NCBI RefSeq assembly: GCF_020216065.1
Contig: NZ_JAIWNA010000003.1
Span: 262,882 to 326,881 of the forward strand
Origin: Nocardia rosealba
GTDB lineage: Bacteria; Actinomycetota; Actinomycetes; Mycobacteriales; Mycobacteriaceae
Length of the DNA stretch: 64,000 nucleotides
Reading direction: 5' to 3'
In this document: positions 9,544 to 17,761 of the stretch, piece by piece
Layout: each line of letters begins with the position of its first letter
Position numbering within the stretch: the first letter of the stretch is position 1
Translations under genes and position numbers: made by a program
Notes under the pieces: generated by a model
Databases searched by the model: none
Told to the model about the DNA's origin: nothing
What the model saw: the letters and a program-made list of their open reading frames with translations, nothing else

Positions 9544-11304
9544 GTGACTGGGTCGGGTGGCGTCGCTGCGGCGAGAGAAGCGGGTACACCGGTCGATTCG
9601 GCGGCAGGTGGTGCGTCGGGCGGTTCCCTGCGCGCCTGGCAGCGCCGCGCCCTGACGAAATACCTGGCCACCAAGCCACGCGACTTCCTCGCGGTCGCCA
9701 CGCCCGGCGCCGGTAAGACCACCTTCGCGCTGCGGGTTGCCGCCGAGTTGCTGGCGGATCGGACGGTGGATCAGATCACCGTCGTCGCGCCCACAGAGCA
9801 CCTCAAGCACCAGTGGGCCGCCTCCGCGGCGCGCTCGGGGATCCAGCTCGACTCCCGCTTCTCCAATTCCACCGGCGGCACCTCCGGTGACTACCACGGT
9901 GTGGTCGTCACCTACGCCCAGGTCGCCGCACACCCCACCCGGCACCGGGTGCGCACCGAGAACCGCCGCACCCTGGTGATTCTCGACGAGATCCACCACG
10001 CGGGCGACGCGAAGTCCTGGGGTGAGGCCACCGAGGAGGCCTTCGGCGATGCGACCCGCCGTCTGGCCCTGACCGGTACGCCGTTCCGCAGCGACGATTC
10101 CAAGATCCCGTTCGTCACCTACGAACCCGACGAGTCCGGTTTCCCGCGTTCCCGCGCCGACCACTCCTACGGGTACGCCGACGCCCTCGCCGACGGCGTC
10201 GTCCGTCCCGTGGTGTTCCTGGCCTACTCCGGTGACGCGCACTGGCGCGACAGCGCGGGCGAGGAACACACCGCCCGCCTCGGCGAACCCCTCAGCGCCG
10301 AACAGACCGCCCGCGCCTGGCGCACCGCGCTCGACCCCGCGGGCGACTGGATCTCGGCGGTGCTGCGCGCGGCCGACACCCGGCTGCGGCAGTTGCGGTC
10401 CTCCGGTATCCCGGACGCCGGTGGCCTGGTCATCGCCACCGATCAGGAACGCGCCCGCGACTACGCCGAACTGCTGGAACACATCTCGGGGGAGCGGCCC
10501 GCGCTGGTGCTCTCCGACGATCCGCAGTCCTCGCAGCGCATCGGCGAGTTCGCGAGCAGCACCCAGCCGTGGATGGTCGCGGTGCGCATGGTGTCCGAAG
10601 GTGTCGACGTGCCGCGCCTCGCGGTCGGCGTGTACGCGACCAGCGCGTCGACGCCGCTGTACTTCGCCCAGGCCATCGGGCGTTTCGTGCGTGCCCGCAA
10701 GCCGGGGGAGACCGCGAGCGTGTTCCTGCCGTCGGTGCCGGTGCTGCTGGATCTGGCCGCGCAGCTCGAGTTGCAACGCGACCACGTGATCGGCAAGCCG
10801 CACCGCGAGAAGAACGCTCTCGACGACGAACTGCTCACGGAGGCGAACAAGACCAAGGACGAGCCGGGCGAGGAGGAGAAGTCCTTCGTCGCCCTGGCCG
10901 CCGACGCCGAGCTCGACCAGGTGATCTACGACGGATCCTCCTTCGGCACCGCCACGTTCGCGGGCAGCGACGAGGAAGCCGACTACCTGGGCATCCCCGG
11001 TCTGCTCGACGCCGATCAGATGCGGGCGCTGCTGCGCGACCGTCAGTCGCGTCAGCTGTCGGAGCGCAGCGCCGCCGTCGCCGCGCCCCAGCCCGCCGCC
11101 GTGGCCGAACGGGTCGCGACCTCGGACAAGCTGGGCGAGCTGCGCCGCGAACTCAACAGCCTTGTCGCCATGCACCACCACCGCACCGGGAAACCACACG
11201 GCGTCATCCACGGCGAACTCCGCCGCGAATGTGGTGGCCCCCCAACAGCTTTGGCGACCGCCGACCAACTCACCGAACGCATCGCGGCGCTGCGCCGGCG
11301 ATAG
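9544..11304 (+). CDS. Superfamily 2 DEAD/DEAH-type helicase
   Basis: 586 residues with helicase motifs in order: Walker A ATPGAGKTT (52-60), Ia VVAPTEHLKHQW, II DEIH (148-151), III LTGTPF (176-181), and motifs V and VI in SEGVDVPRLAVGVYAT and QAIGRFVRA (~377-385). This is the restriction-helicase/RecG-like branch rather than an RNA helicase. The C-terminal ~180 residues carry no recognised domain. The GTG at 9544 has TAGGGT seven bases ahead, so the transcript is probably leaderless. It is a stand-alone gene with no nuclease or methylase partner next to it; a DNA repair or DNA remodelling role is inferred. Confidence 0.88.
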   Translation: MTGSGGVAAAREAGTPVDSAAGGASGGSLRAWQRRALTKYLATKPRDFLAVATPGAGKTTFALRVAAELLADRTVDQITVVAPTEHLKHQWAASAARSGIQLDSRFSNSTGGTSGDYHGVVVTYAQVAAHPTRHRVRTENRRTLVILDEIHHAGDAKSWGEATEEAFGDATRRLALTGTPFRSDDSKIPFVTYEPDESGFPRSRADHSYGYADALADGVVRPVVFLAYSGDAHWRDSAGEEHTARLGEPLSAEQTARAWRTALDPAGDWISAVLRAADTRLRQLRSSGIPDAGGLVIATDQERARDYAELLEHISGERPALVLSDDPQSSQRIGEFASSTQPWMVAVRMVSEGVDVPRLAVGVYATSASTPLYFAQAIGRFVRARKPGETASVFLPSVPVLLDLAAQLELQRDHVIGKPHREKNALDDELLTEANKTKDEPGEEEKSFVALAADAELDQVIYDGSSFGTATFAGSDEEADYLGIPGLLDADQMRALLRDRQSRQLSERSAAVAAPQPAAVAERVATSDKLGELRRELNSLVAMHHHRTGKPHGVIHGELRRECGGPPTALATADQLTERIAALRRR

Positions 11305-11529
11305 TCGTGCGGACATGAGCGGGTAGCTGTCGCGGCGGCCGGAGTGTCTGTGGATCGGCGGTAGCGATCTGGGCGGGCAGGTGAGGCATACACGGTTCGT
11401 CGATACGTGCGCGAACACAGCTGTCGGCGAGGTGGGCACGCGCAGTCTGGGCACGTCGGCGGGCGTGCGAGTGACTGCGTGGTGTGGCCGATGCCAGCAG
11501 GTGCGTGCGCTGGGTCCGGGCTTGGTGGA

Positions 11530-12135
11530 TCAAGCGTTACGGGCGGCGGCGAGGATTTCCAGCGCGGAGTCGGCGGCGGCGGTGAGTTCGGTGTGGCCCA
11601 CGCCGTCTCGTGCCTGGACGGACAGCCCGTAGAGGACCGTGCTGAACAAGGCTGCCAGCGCGGCGGTGTCGGTGCCGGTTTTCAGGTCGCCCTCGACGAC
11701 GCCGCGCTCCAGCCGGGCCTGGATGTCGGCTGTGGTGCGGCGGCGTGCCTCGGTGAGGAACTCGCGCACCGAGGCGTTGCGGGTGGTGTAGGTGGCGCCC
11801 GCGAGGACCACCATGCAGCCCTGGGGTAGGCCGGGGTCGGTGTACATGGCGATGTTGTCGTGCAGCATGGCCGCGATCGCGGCATAGGCGGTCGGTTGCT
11901 CGCTCAGTGCCCGCGCGGTGCGCGATCCTTCGGCGCGGCCGTAGAGCGCCACGGCTTCCCGGAACAGGGATTCCTTGTCGCCGAAGGCCGCGTACAGGCT
12001 GGGGGAGTTGATGCTCATGGCGGTGGTGAGGTCGCTCATCGACGCGCCCTCGTAGCCGCGTTCCCAGAACACCTCCATGGCCCGGCGCAGGGCGACATCC
12101 CGGTCGAAGGCGCGGGGGCGACCACGTTCTGCCAT
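11530..12135 (-). CDS. TetR/AcrR-family transcriptional regulator
   Basis: 201 residues. The N-terminal helix-turn-helix (~12-58) includes MSDLTTAMSINSPSLYAAFGDKESLF, the classic TetR recognition segment. The C-terminal ligand-binding part resembles regulators that control nearby short-chain dehydrogenases (GCMVVLAGATYT... region). It is divergent from the SDR gene at 12285, and the 149 bases between hold three related operator-like sites, so it very likely represses both itself and the SDR gene. The ATG at 12135 is the only start that keeps the HTH intact. Confidence 0.92.
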   Translation of the reverse strand: MAERGRPRAFDRDVALRRAMEVFWERGYEGASMSDLTTAMSINSPSLYAAFGDKESLFREAVALYGRAEGSRTARALSEQPTAYAAIAAMLHDNIAMYTDPGLPQGCMVVLAGATYTTRNASVREFLTEARRRTTADIQARLERGVVEGDLKTGTDTAALAALFSTVLYGLSVQARDGVGHTELTAAADSALEILAAARNA

Positions 12136-12143
12136 AAGAAACC

Positions 12144-12272
12144 TTTCTGTGCCGATCGGTAAATATACCGCGACCGTCGCCGGCGATTATTTCTGTATCG
12201 GTCGATAAGAAAATCCTTGACGTGAGCCGGTCGGATGCGCTTCTCTCTTTATGTATCGATAACTACAGAATT
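12144..12272. promoter_or_regulatory. Three operator-like sites between TetR and SDR genes
   Basis: Two direct copies of TTTCTGT followed by a CG-rich palindromic core and TAA occur at 12144-12162 and 12190-12208 (15 of 19 bases identical, 46 bases apart). The second has the 12-bp palindrome TATCGGTCGATA-like core at 12196-12207. A third, inverted relative sits at 12254-12272 with core TATCGATA and TTCTGTAG on the other strand. A -35-like TTGACG lies at 12217-12222. The placement suits autorepression and repression of the SDR gene by the TetR protein. Confidence 0.6.
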
Positions 12273-12284
12273 GGAGCAGTCTTC

Positions 12285-13022
12285 ATGTCGCACAGCACCA
12301 CCGTCGCCCTGGTGACCGGCGCCAGCCGGGGAATCGGCGCCGCCATCGCCCGGAAACTGGCATCCACCGGCGCCGATGTGGCGTTCACCTACCAGCGCGA
12401 CGAGGTCGCCGCGAAGTCCGTCGCCGCCGACATCGAGGCTCTCGGCAGGCGTGCGCTGCCGATCCAGGCCGACAGCGCCGATGCCGCCGCCGTGGTCGCG
12501 GCCGTCGACCGGACCGCTCGCGAACTGGGTGGCCTCCACGTGCTGGTGAACAACGCGGGCATCTTCCCGGCCAAGCCCTACGAGGAGTTCACCCTCGCCG
12601 AGATCGATCGGGCGCTCGACATCCACGCCAGGGCACCGTTCGTCGCGGGTCAGGCCGCGCTGGCCCACCTCGGCGAAGGTGGGCGCATCATCTCCATCGG
12701 ATCGAACCTCACCGACCGCGCCCTGTTCGGCGGCCTGGCCCTCTACAACCTGAGCAAGTCGGCACTCAACGGCTACACCAAGGCGCTGGCCAGGGAACTC
12801 GGCCCACGCGGCATCACGGTCAACCTCGTGCAGCCCGGCCCCACCGACACGGACATGAACCCGGCGGCGGGCGAGCACGCACCCACTCAACGAGAGTTCA
12901 ACGCGCTCGGCCGTTTCGGCACCCCCGACGACATCGCCGACTTGGTCGCCTTCCTCGCAGGCCCGTCGGCCCGCACGATCACCGGCGCGATCATCACCGT
13001 CGACGGCGGAACCAACGCCTGA
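12285..13022 (+). CDS. Short-chain dehydrogenase/reductase (3-oxoacyl-ACP reductase-like)
   Basis: 245 residues, the usual classical SDR length. The NAD(P) glycine motif TGASRGIG is at 11-18, NNAG at 89-92, catalytic Ser about 140 and the YNLSK catalytic motif at 154-158. The C-terminus ends in the typical GAIITVDGGTNA. These enzymes oxidise or reduce alcohols and ketones with NAD(P); the substrate is unknown. The ATG at 12285 is selected because GGAG lies nine bases upstream; earlier in-frame codons have no ribosome binding site. The divergent TetR gene and its operators suggest inducible expression. Confidence 0.92.
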   Translation: MSHSTTVALVTGASRGIGAAIARKLASTGADVAFTYQRDEVAAKSVAADIEALGRRALPIQADSADAAAVVAAVDRTARELGGLHVLVNNAGIFPAKPYEEFTLAEIDRALDIHARAPFVAGQAALAHLGEGGRIISIGSNLTDRALFGGLALYNLSKSALNGYTKALARELGPRGITVNLVQPGPTDTDMNPAAGEHAPTQREFNALGRFGTPDDIADLVAFLAGPSARTITGAIITVDGGTNA

Positions 13023-13173
13023 CCCGGCCGGCTCCGAATCCCGCCGCCGACCATCAAGCGCCCATGTGGCACACGCCACGCTGCCTGGGACTGCACGGCA
13101 CCGCCGACGCCCCTAAGCCGCACTCGCTGTCACCAACCGCACCACAGACGCCACGGGCCACGGCCCCCGCCAC

Positions 13174-13350
13174 GCGGCATGGCTGGTGTGATGCGGCACG
13201 GCTGATGCCACGCGCACATGCGCGCACCGAACTCGCGCCCGGCGGTTTTGCAGGCGCGGCACGGCTGATGCCACGCGGCACGGCTGATGCCACGCGGCAC
13301 GGCCGATGCCACGTGGCACGGCTGATGTCACGCGGCACGGCTGATGCGGA
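13174..13350. repeat. 19-bp tandem repeat, two clusters
   Basis: The unit GCGGCACGGCTGATGCCAC is repeated head to tail from 13256 to about 13347, four complete copies and one partial, with a few substitutions. A second cluster has two copies at 13174-13211 (the first diverged). The unit length is not a multiple of three and no credible gene covers 13023-13366, so the array is non-coding. Each unit can fold a short GGCA...TGCC stem. No spacers are present, so it is not a CRISPR array. Confidence 0.85.
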
Positions 13351-13366
13351 GCCGACTGGAGTGGGT

Positions 13367-13915
13367 TCAGCCGGTGACGGAGAAAAAGTGGGCGGGGTCG
13401 AGAGTGTGGATCGGGGTCCAGGGTGACTCGGCCACGGGCGCTTCGGGGTCGTGGGCGGTGTCGAAGTAGCCCTGCAATTCCAGGGCGAGGCGGGGGTTTT
13501 CGTCGACCTGACGGGCGATCGTGTAGAGCACCGCGAGCACGTGGAGGCAGCGGGGTGTGCGGGCGGAGCAGGAGCAGTCCGTGCTCACCAGGGTCGGGGC
13601 GGGGGAGTGGCCCGCGTCGAGCAGGGCTCGGTGCATGTCGTCGGTGACGACGGTCGCGTCGGGAATCACCTGCTCGATCGCGGTCACCGCCGCGCGGGAG
13701 AGCGGCGCCACCTCCACGTGCGCGATCGAGGCCTGCCCGCCCCGATGCAGATGCGCGCGCACCGTGCGGCCCTCGATCTCGGTGCGCACGCCGTTGTTGC
13801 GGGCGACGCTGCGGGCGCGCGGCAGCAGCGGTTCGGGGCGGGTCTGGCGCAGCGGTTCGGCCAGCCGCACCCAGTCCTTACCCCACGGCGTGTAGCCGAA
13901 CTCGTTGTCTGGCAT
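13367..13915 (-). CDS. SWIM zinc-finger protein partnered with the SNF2 helicase
   Basis: 182 residues. The segment 114-125 (CSCSARTPRCLH) is a CxC...CxH SWIM zinc finger, a DNA- or protein-binding module often coded beside SNF2-type helicases. The N-terminal half (~1-110) contains GYTPWGKDWVRLAEP and has no named domain. The start codon ATG (13913-13915) shares bases with the TGA stop of the upstream helicase gene, so translation is probably coupled and the two proteins likely act together. Confidence 0.9.
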   Translation of the reverse strand: MPDNEFGYTPWGKDWVRLAEPLRQTRPEPLLPRARSVARNNGVRTEIEGRTVRAHLHRGGQASIAHVEVAPLSRAAVTAIEQVIPDATVVTDDMHRALLDAGHSPAPTLVSTDCSCSARTPRCLHVLAVLYTIARQVDENPRLALELQGYFDTAHDPEAPVAESPWTPIHTLDPAHFFSVTG

Positions 13916-15813
13916 CAGTTCTCTCGCTTCCGTCGCAGGATGTCGACCAGGGCGTCGTCGTCGAGTCGGGCCAGTTCGGCGATGCTCGCGGCATCGGACA
14001 GGTCGGTGAGGGCCGACTTGCGGGTGTGCATGCCCGCGATGTGTTCCTCCACCGTGGTGGCGCTGGTGAGCGTGGTGACGGTGACCGTGCGCGTCTGTCC
14101 GATGCGGTGCGCCCGGTCCGAGGCTTGGGCCTCCACCGCCGGATTCCACCAGCGGTCGAAATGGATCACGTCGGCTGCGCGGGTGAGGGTGAGGCCGGTG
14201 CCCGCGGCGCGCAGGCTCAGGATGAGAACCGGTGGGCCGTCGGGTGATTGGAACTCGTGAACGATCGCCGCACGCTGATCGGCGTCGAGTCCGCCGTGGA
14301 AGAAGGGTGCCCGCACCCCGAACTGTTCGGCGAGGTGGCGCACGAGCAGTTCACCGGTCTGCCGGTACTGGGTGAAGATCAGCGTGGGGTCACCGGTGTC
14401 GAGATTGGTCGCCACGATGTCGGTGCACAGATCGAGTTTGCCCGAGCGCCCGGCCAATTCGCCCAGGTCACCGGTGACCAATCCGGGGTGGTTGCACACT
14501 TGCTTGAGGTGCGTGAGGGCCGCGAGTACCCGGCCTTGTCGTTGCAGACCCGACCCGAAACCCTCGTCCAGGGCTGCGGCGAGCACCGTGTCGTAGGCCT
14601 TTTCCTGCTCCGGGGTCAGGTCGCACAGCAGGTCGCTGTGGATCTTGGCCGGCAACGACGCCGCCACCTGGATCTTCTTGCGGCCCAGCAGTACCGGTTC
14701 CACCGCATCACGCAAGCGCGCGGCCGCATCGGCCGAGCCCTCTTCGATCGGCCGCACGAACCGGCGCCGGAACTGGGTGCGGTGCGCGAACAACCGGGGC
14801 GTCGTGAGGTTGAGCAGGGCGAACAGTTCGTCGAGATGGTTCTCCACCGGGGTGCCGGTGAGCGCGACCCTGGCGTCGGCGGGCACCGCACGCGCGGCCC
14901 GCGACACCTGGGTACGCGGATTCTTCAACGCCTGCGCTTCATCGAAGACGACGGTGGCCCAGTGCTTCTCGGTCAGCGCCGACCCGTGCAGACGCAGCGT
15001 CGGATACCCGGTGACCACGACGGTCCCGGCGTCGGCGGGCACCTCACCGCCACGCCACGACACCACCGTCAGCCCGGGTGCGAACCGTGCGATCTCGTGC
15101 ACCCAGTTCCCGACCAGCGAGGTCGGGCACACCACCAGCTGCGGACCCGCGGCCCGCCCCTGGAGGAACCCGATCGTCTGCACGGTCTTGCCGAGGCCCA
15201 TCTCGTCGGCGAGCACCGCCCCGCCGTACGCGGCCACGGTCTCCCGCAACCACCCGACCCCACGCACCTGATAGGGGCGAAGGGTCGCCTCGAGCGCCCC
15301 GGCGAGCTCCGCCGCGGCGGCTTCGGTCTCCCGCACCACCCGCACCGCCCGCTCGGCCGACACGACCGCCGTCCCCACGGCGTTGGGCACCGCATGCGCC
15401 GCGATGGGCAGCTCGACCGGCGCGTTCGCGGCCGCCCGTGTATTCGCGGTGGGCAGCCCGCCCGCGCCGCGGTCTGTCGAGGGCCGCCCGTCGTCCGCAC
15501 GAGCCTCACCGGCGGTGGGCGCTTCCCGATGCCGGTGGTCGACGTCCGTGCGGGCGTCGTCGAGGAGCATGCGCCAGGCCTGGGCCGAAGGGCCCAGCTC
15601 GGCGACGGGCAACTCGAGCAACTCCGAACCGGTCACGACGGCAGCAGGTACCTCGACCGGCTCGAGCGCCCTGCGCTCACCGACCGGCAGCGCCAGCGTC
15701 AACGTCTCGGGGTCGCCGACGCCGCGTGGTGGGCGCCCGGCACCGAGTCCGCTCCAGGTCCACAGGGCGAACAGGTGACGATCGGGAAGATAGGTGGCCT
15801 GGATGGCGGGCAG
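13915..15813 (-). CDS. SNF2-family DNA-dependent ATPase/helicase
   Basis: About 632 residues if translation starts at CTG 15813. Motifs: ADEMGLGKTVQT (Walker A, ~200-212), DEAQALKN (motif II, ~290), LTGTPVENHL, LILSLRAAGTGLTLT, and RAHRIGQTRTVTV (motif VI). The coding-like segment upstream of TTG 15702 (AIQATYLPDRHLFALWTWSG) argues for a longer protein, yet no ATG, GTG or TTG exists in that part of the frame. AGGAG six bases before CTG 15813 supports an unusual CTG start; the shorter 595-residue form from TTG is the alternative. The downstream SWIM gene overlaps its stop. A chromatin or DNA repair role is inferred. Confidence 0.85.
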   Translation of the reverse strand: MPAIQATYLPDRHLFALWTWSGLGAGRPPRGVGDPETLTLALPVGERRALEPVEVPAAVVTGSELLELPVAELGPSAQAWRMLLDDARTDVDHRHREAPTAGEARADDGRPSTDRGAGGLPTANTRAAANAPVELPIAAHAVPNAVGTAVVSAERAVRVVRETEAAAAELAGALEATLRPYQVRGVGWLRETVAAYGGAVLADEMGLGKTVQTIGFLQGRAAGPQLVVCPTSLVGNWVHEIARFAPGLTVVSWRGGEVPADAGTVVVTGYPTLRLHGSALTEKHWATVVFDEAQALKNPRTQVSRAARAVPADARVALTGTPVENHLDELFALLNLTTPRLFAHRTQFRRRFVRPIEEGSADAAARLRDAVEPVLLGRKKIQVAASLPAKIHSDLLCDLTPEQEKAYDTVLAAALDEGFGSGLQRQGRVLAALTHLKQVCNHPGLVTGDLGELAGRSGKLDLCTDIVATNLDTGDPTLIFTQYRQTGELLVRHLAEQFGVRAPFFHGGLDADQRAAIVHEFQSPDGPPVLILSLRAAGTGLTLTRAADVIHFDRWWNPAVEAQASDRAHRIGQTRTVTVTTLTSATTVEEHIAGMHTRKSALTDLSDAASIAELARLDDDALVDILRRKREN

Positions 15814-15854
15814 AACATTCTCCTCTGATCGGGCAGCGCGAACAGGCTAATAAC

Positions 15855-15865
15855 GTACACTGTAC
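15855..15865. promoter_or_regulatory. Palindrome, likely operator for the TetR gene at 15903
   Basis: GTACACTGTAC is an 11-bp palindrome in the 89 bases between the divergent SNF2 helicase and TetR genes, the position expected of a TetR operator. Binding has not been shown; the assignment is by symmetry and position. Confidence 0.4.
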
Positions 15866-15902
15866 TGAATTTATTCCCGACCGACCGGAAAAGGTTCCGC
15901 GC

Positions 15903-16655
15903 ATGCCGACCGACGGCAGATCCACCGACCAGGCCGCCCAGCTCGTGCAGTTGCTGTGGCGTCATGCCCTGCCGGCCAAGCCCGGCGCGCGCGGTCCCAA
16001 ACCCGGCCTCACCGTCGACGCGGTCGTGGCGGCGGGCATCGCCCTGGCCGATCGCGACGGCATCGGCAAGCTGACCATCCGCGCGGTGGCCGCCGCCCTC
16101 GACGTGCGTGCCATGAGCCTCTACACCTATGTGCCGAGCAAGGAGGCGTTGCTGGTGCTGATGGTCGACGCCGTGGCCGCCGAGGACGAGCCGATCCCCG
16201 CCGAGCTGCCGCTGCGCGAGCGCATGATCGCCGTCGCGGACCGGGTCCGCACCGAGCTCCTCGCCCACCCGTGGCTGCTCGAGGTGTCGCCGTGGCGCCA
16301 GGTCCTCGGCCCGGCGAGGATGCGCCGTTACGAGAACCAGCTGCGTGCCATCGACGGCGCCGGGCTGTCGGATCTGGCGATGGACCGCGCCATCGCGGTG
16401 CTCACCGATTTCGCCACCGGCAATGCCCGCCTCGCCGTCGCGGCGGCGGGCGCGGCCGACCAGCTCAGCGATGCCGATTGGTGGCGGGTACACGGCCCGC
16501 TGCTGGCCGAAGTGATGCCCGCCGACCAGTTCCCCCTCGCCGCACGTGTGGGCACCACGGTGGGCGAGCACTATCAGGCCCCCGCCGATCCGGACGGTGC
16601 CTACGCCTACGGTGTCGCGACCCTGGTCGACGGCATCCTCGCCGACACCGCCTGA
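15903..16655 (+). CDS. TetR-family regulator with tetracycline-repressor-type C-terminal domain
   Basis: 250 residues. The N-terminal HTH is around 45-85 (TIRAVAAALDVRAMSLYTYVPSKEAL). It follows an extended GPKPGLTVDAVVAAGIALAD segment, and the long C-terminus is of the TetR_C type seen in Streptomyces efflux regulators. The ATG at 15903 is used. It is divergent from the SNF2/SWIM operon with a palindrome in between, so it may control that operon as well as itself. A hairpin terminator follows 16 bases after the stop. Confidence 0.88.
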   Translation: MPTDGRSTDQAAQLVQLLWRHALPAKPGARGPKPGLTVDAVVAAGIALADRDGIGKLTIRAVAAALDVRAMSLYTYVPSKEALLVLMVDAVAAEDEPIPAELPLRERMIAVADRVRTELLAHPWLLEVSPWRQVLGPARMRRYENQLRAIDGAGLSDLAMDRAIAVLTDFATGNARLAVAAAGAADQLSDADWWRVHGPLLAEVMPADQFPLAARVGTTVGEHYQAPADPDGAYAYGVATLVDGILADTA

Positions 16656-16670
16656 CCCCGGACACCACAA

Positions 16671-16714
16671 CAGCGGGCGCCGGAATCCGGTCGCCCGCTG
16701 TCGGGGGGTTTTCT
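16671..16714 (+). terminator. Rho-independent terminator after the TetR gene
   Basis: CAGCGGGCG (16671-16679) pairs with CGCCCGCTG (16692-16700), with an inner CCGG/CCGG stem. The hairpin is followed by a T tract at 16709-16713. Confidence 0.85.
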
Positions 16715-16753
16715 ATTGTCGGATGTTGTTGTGTTCGGACGCGAGAGGAGTGG

Positions 16754-16948
16754 TCAGAGAGCTGGAGCCGATTCCGTGTCGATCACGGCTTCGAGCTCGC
16801 GCAAACGGTCCATGTGTTCATTCGCGTGGTGCTGGCAGAAGAGCAACTCGCCACCCGCGGGAAGAACGGCACGCACTCGGGCAGCCGCCCCGCAACGATC
16901 GCAACGATCGACCGCGGTCAGTGGGGTGCTGGTCAGGGTTCCTGGCAT
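16754..16948 (-). CDS. DUF7455 small zinc-ribbon protein
   Basis: 64 residues with CDRCG (Cys16, Cys19) and LLFCQHH (Cys38, His40, His41), spaced as a zinc ribbon. The core RCDRCGAAARVRAVLPAGGE is the hallmark of a small conserved actinobacterial family of unknown function (DUF7455). The C-terminal part is a short charged helix. It is convergent with the TetR gene and divergent from the DUF952 gene across a 405-base gap. Confidence 0.88.
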   Translation of the reverse strand: MPGTLTSTPLTAVDRCDRCGAAARVRAVLPAGGELLFCQHHANEHMDRLRELEAVIDTESAPAL

Positions 16949-17353
16949 GACTCCTCCGTCCCGGCTCCCGGCGCTGCGTGGCCGTTCGCCTAGGTGTGGG
17001 CCCCGTGGTCACTCCACGTGGCTCGCGTCCGCTACTTCCCAGCAGTGGTACGACTACTCTGTCAGACGTTCGGGGTTCAGGCTTTGTTCCCGGAAGTGAA
17101 TCTTTGTGTTTTCGATAACACGACCTGCGGTTTCGCTGAAAGCGAACATGCGCTGGTCGTCGGTCTCGAGCACCCGCCGATCACCCGTGGCGCCGTTTCC
17201 CACCTCCTGTTCGATCCTGACACTCATCGACTGTGTCGCTCGCTGTGGTGTTGCTCGTTACGCCACGAGCTCGATCACCACCGTGCGGCCCCACCGCCCA
17301 CCGTGTGACAGGGTCTTCACCGTCCGAACCTGTTGTCTACCCGGAGATTACCC
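16949..17353. other. 405-base intergenic region without a recognisable gene
   Basis: This lies between the starts of the divergent DUF7455 and DUF952 genes and must hold both promoters. It is less GC-rich than its surroundings (about 17040-17140). A short inverted repeat GTGTT...AACAC spans 17106-17121, and TCGCT...AGCGA lies just downstream. The open frames crossing it have no ribosome binding site and no convincing protein character. No RNA gene was recognised. Confidence 0.5.
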
Positions 17354-17743
17354 GTGATATCCGACACTCACACGCTTGTTCACCTGTGTTCTTCCCAAGA
17401 GTGGCAACAATTTGCGCACGACGGGCAACGCCGCCCGCCGTCGCTGGCCGAGAGCGGCTTCGTGCACCTGTCCACCCCCGAACAGGTGCGGTTGCCCGCG
17501 AATCGTCTCTTCGCCGGTCGCACGGATCTTGTGCTGCTGTGGCTGGACCCCGCCCGGCTCGCGTCGCCGCTGAAGTGGGAGCCGGGCGTGCCAGGCGACC
17601 CGGAGTCGATGCTGTTCCCGCACCTGTACGGGCCGCTGCCGCTCGCCGCGGTGCTCGACGTCTCGCCCTATCGACCGGGCCCGGACGGCGTGTTCCATAC
17701 CCCACGCCGACCGGGAGTGGCACAGGACACAACCGGGCTCTGA
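17354..17743 (+). CDS. DUF952 family protein
   Basis: 129 residues with the DUF952 pattern: LVHLCSSQEWQQF at the start, GFVHLSTPEQV, and FPHLYGPLPLAAV. DUF952 proteins adopt an ADP-ribosyltransferase-like fold in structural surveys but have no established activity. The GTG at 17354 has GGAG seven bases upstream and is preferred over the earlier TTG at 17333. It lies 18 bases before the KhtT-like gene in the same direction, though that gene seems to have its own promoter. Confidence 0.85.
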   Translation: MISDTHTLVHLCSSQEWQQFAHDGQRRPPSLAESGFVHLSTPEQVRLPANRLFAGRTDLVLLWLDPARLASPLKWEPGVPGDPESMLFPHLYGPLPLAAVLDVSPYRPGPDGVFHTPRRPGVAQDTTGL

Positions 17744-17761
17744 CGGGTCTATCGTGGATAT

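Noticed and set aside
13174..13350. Possible CRISPR array
   Set aside because: Units are head to tail without spacers and no cas genes are present.
13064..13426. A 120-codon frame across the 19-bp repeat
   Set aside because: The repeat unit is not a multiple of three, so the frame shifts with each copy and the product has no stable repeat.
14248..15828. A 526-codon open frame antisense to the SNF2 helicase
   Set aside because: It mirrors the helicase codons and has no motif or ribosome binding site.
15699..16670. Minus-strand frame of 323 codons antisense to the TetR gene at 15903
   Set aside because: Opposite-strand shadow. Its only ATG near a ribosome binding site (15818) gives a 39-codon product without features.
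16994..17308. A 104-codon frame in the 405-base intergenic region
   Set aside because: No ribosome binding site, no family resemblance, and it covers the expected promoter of the DUF952 gene.
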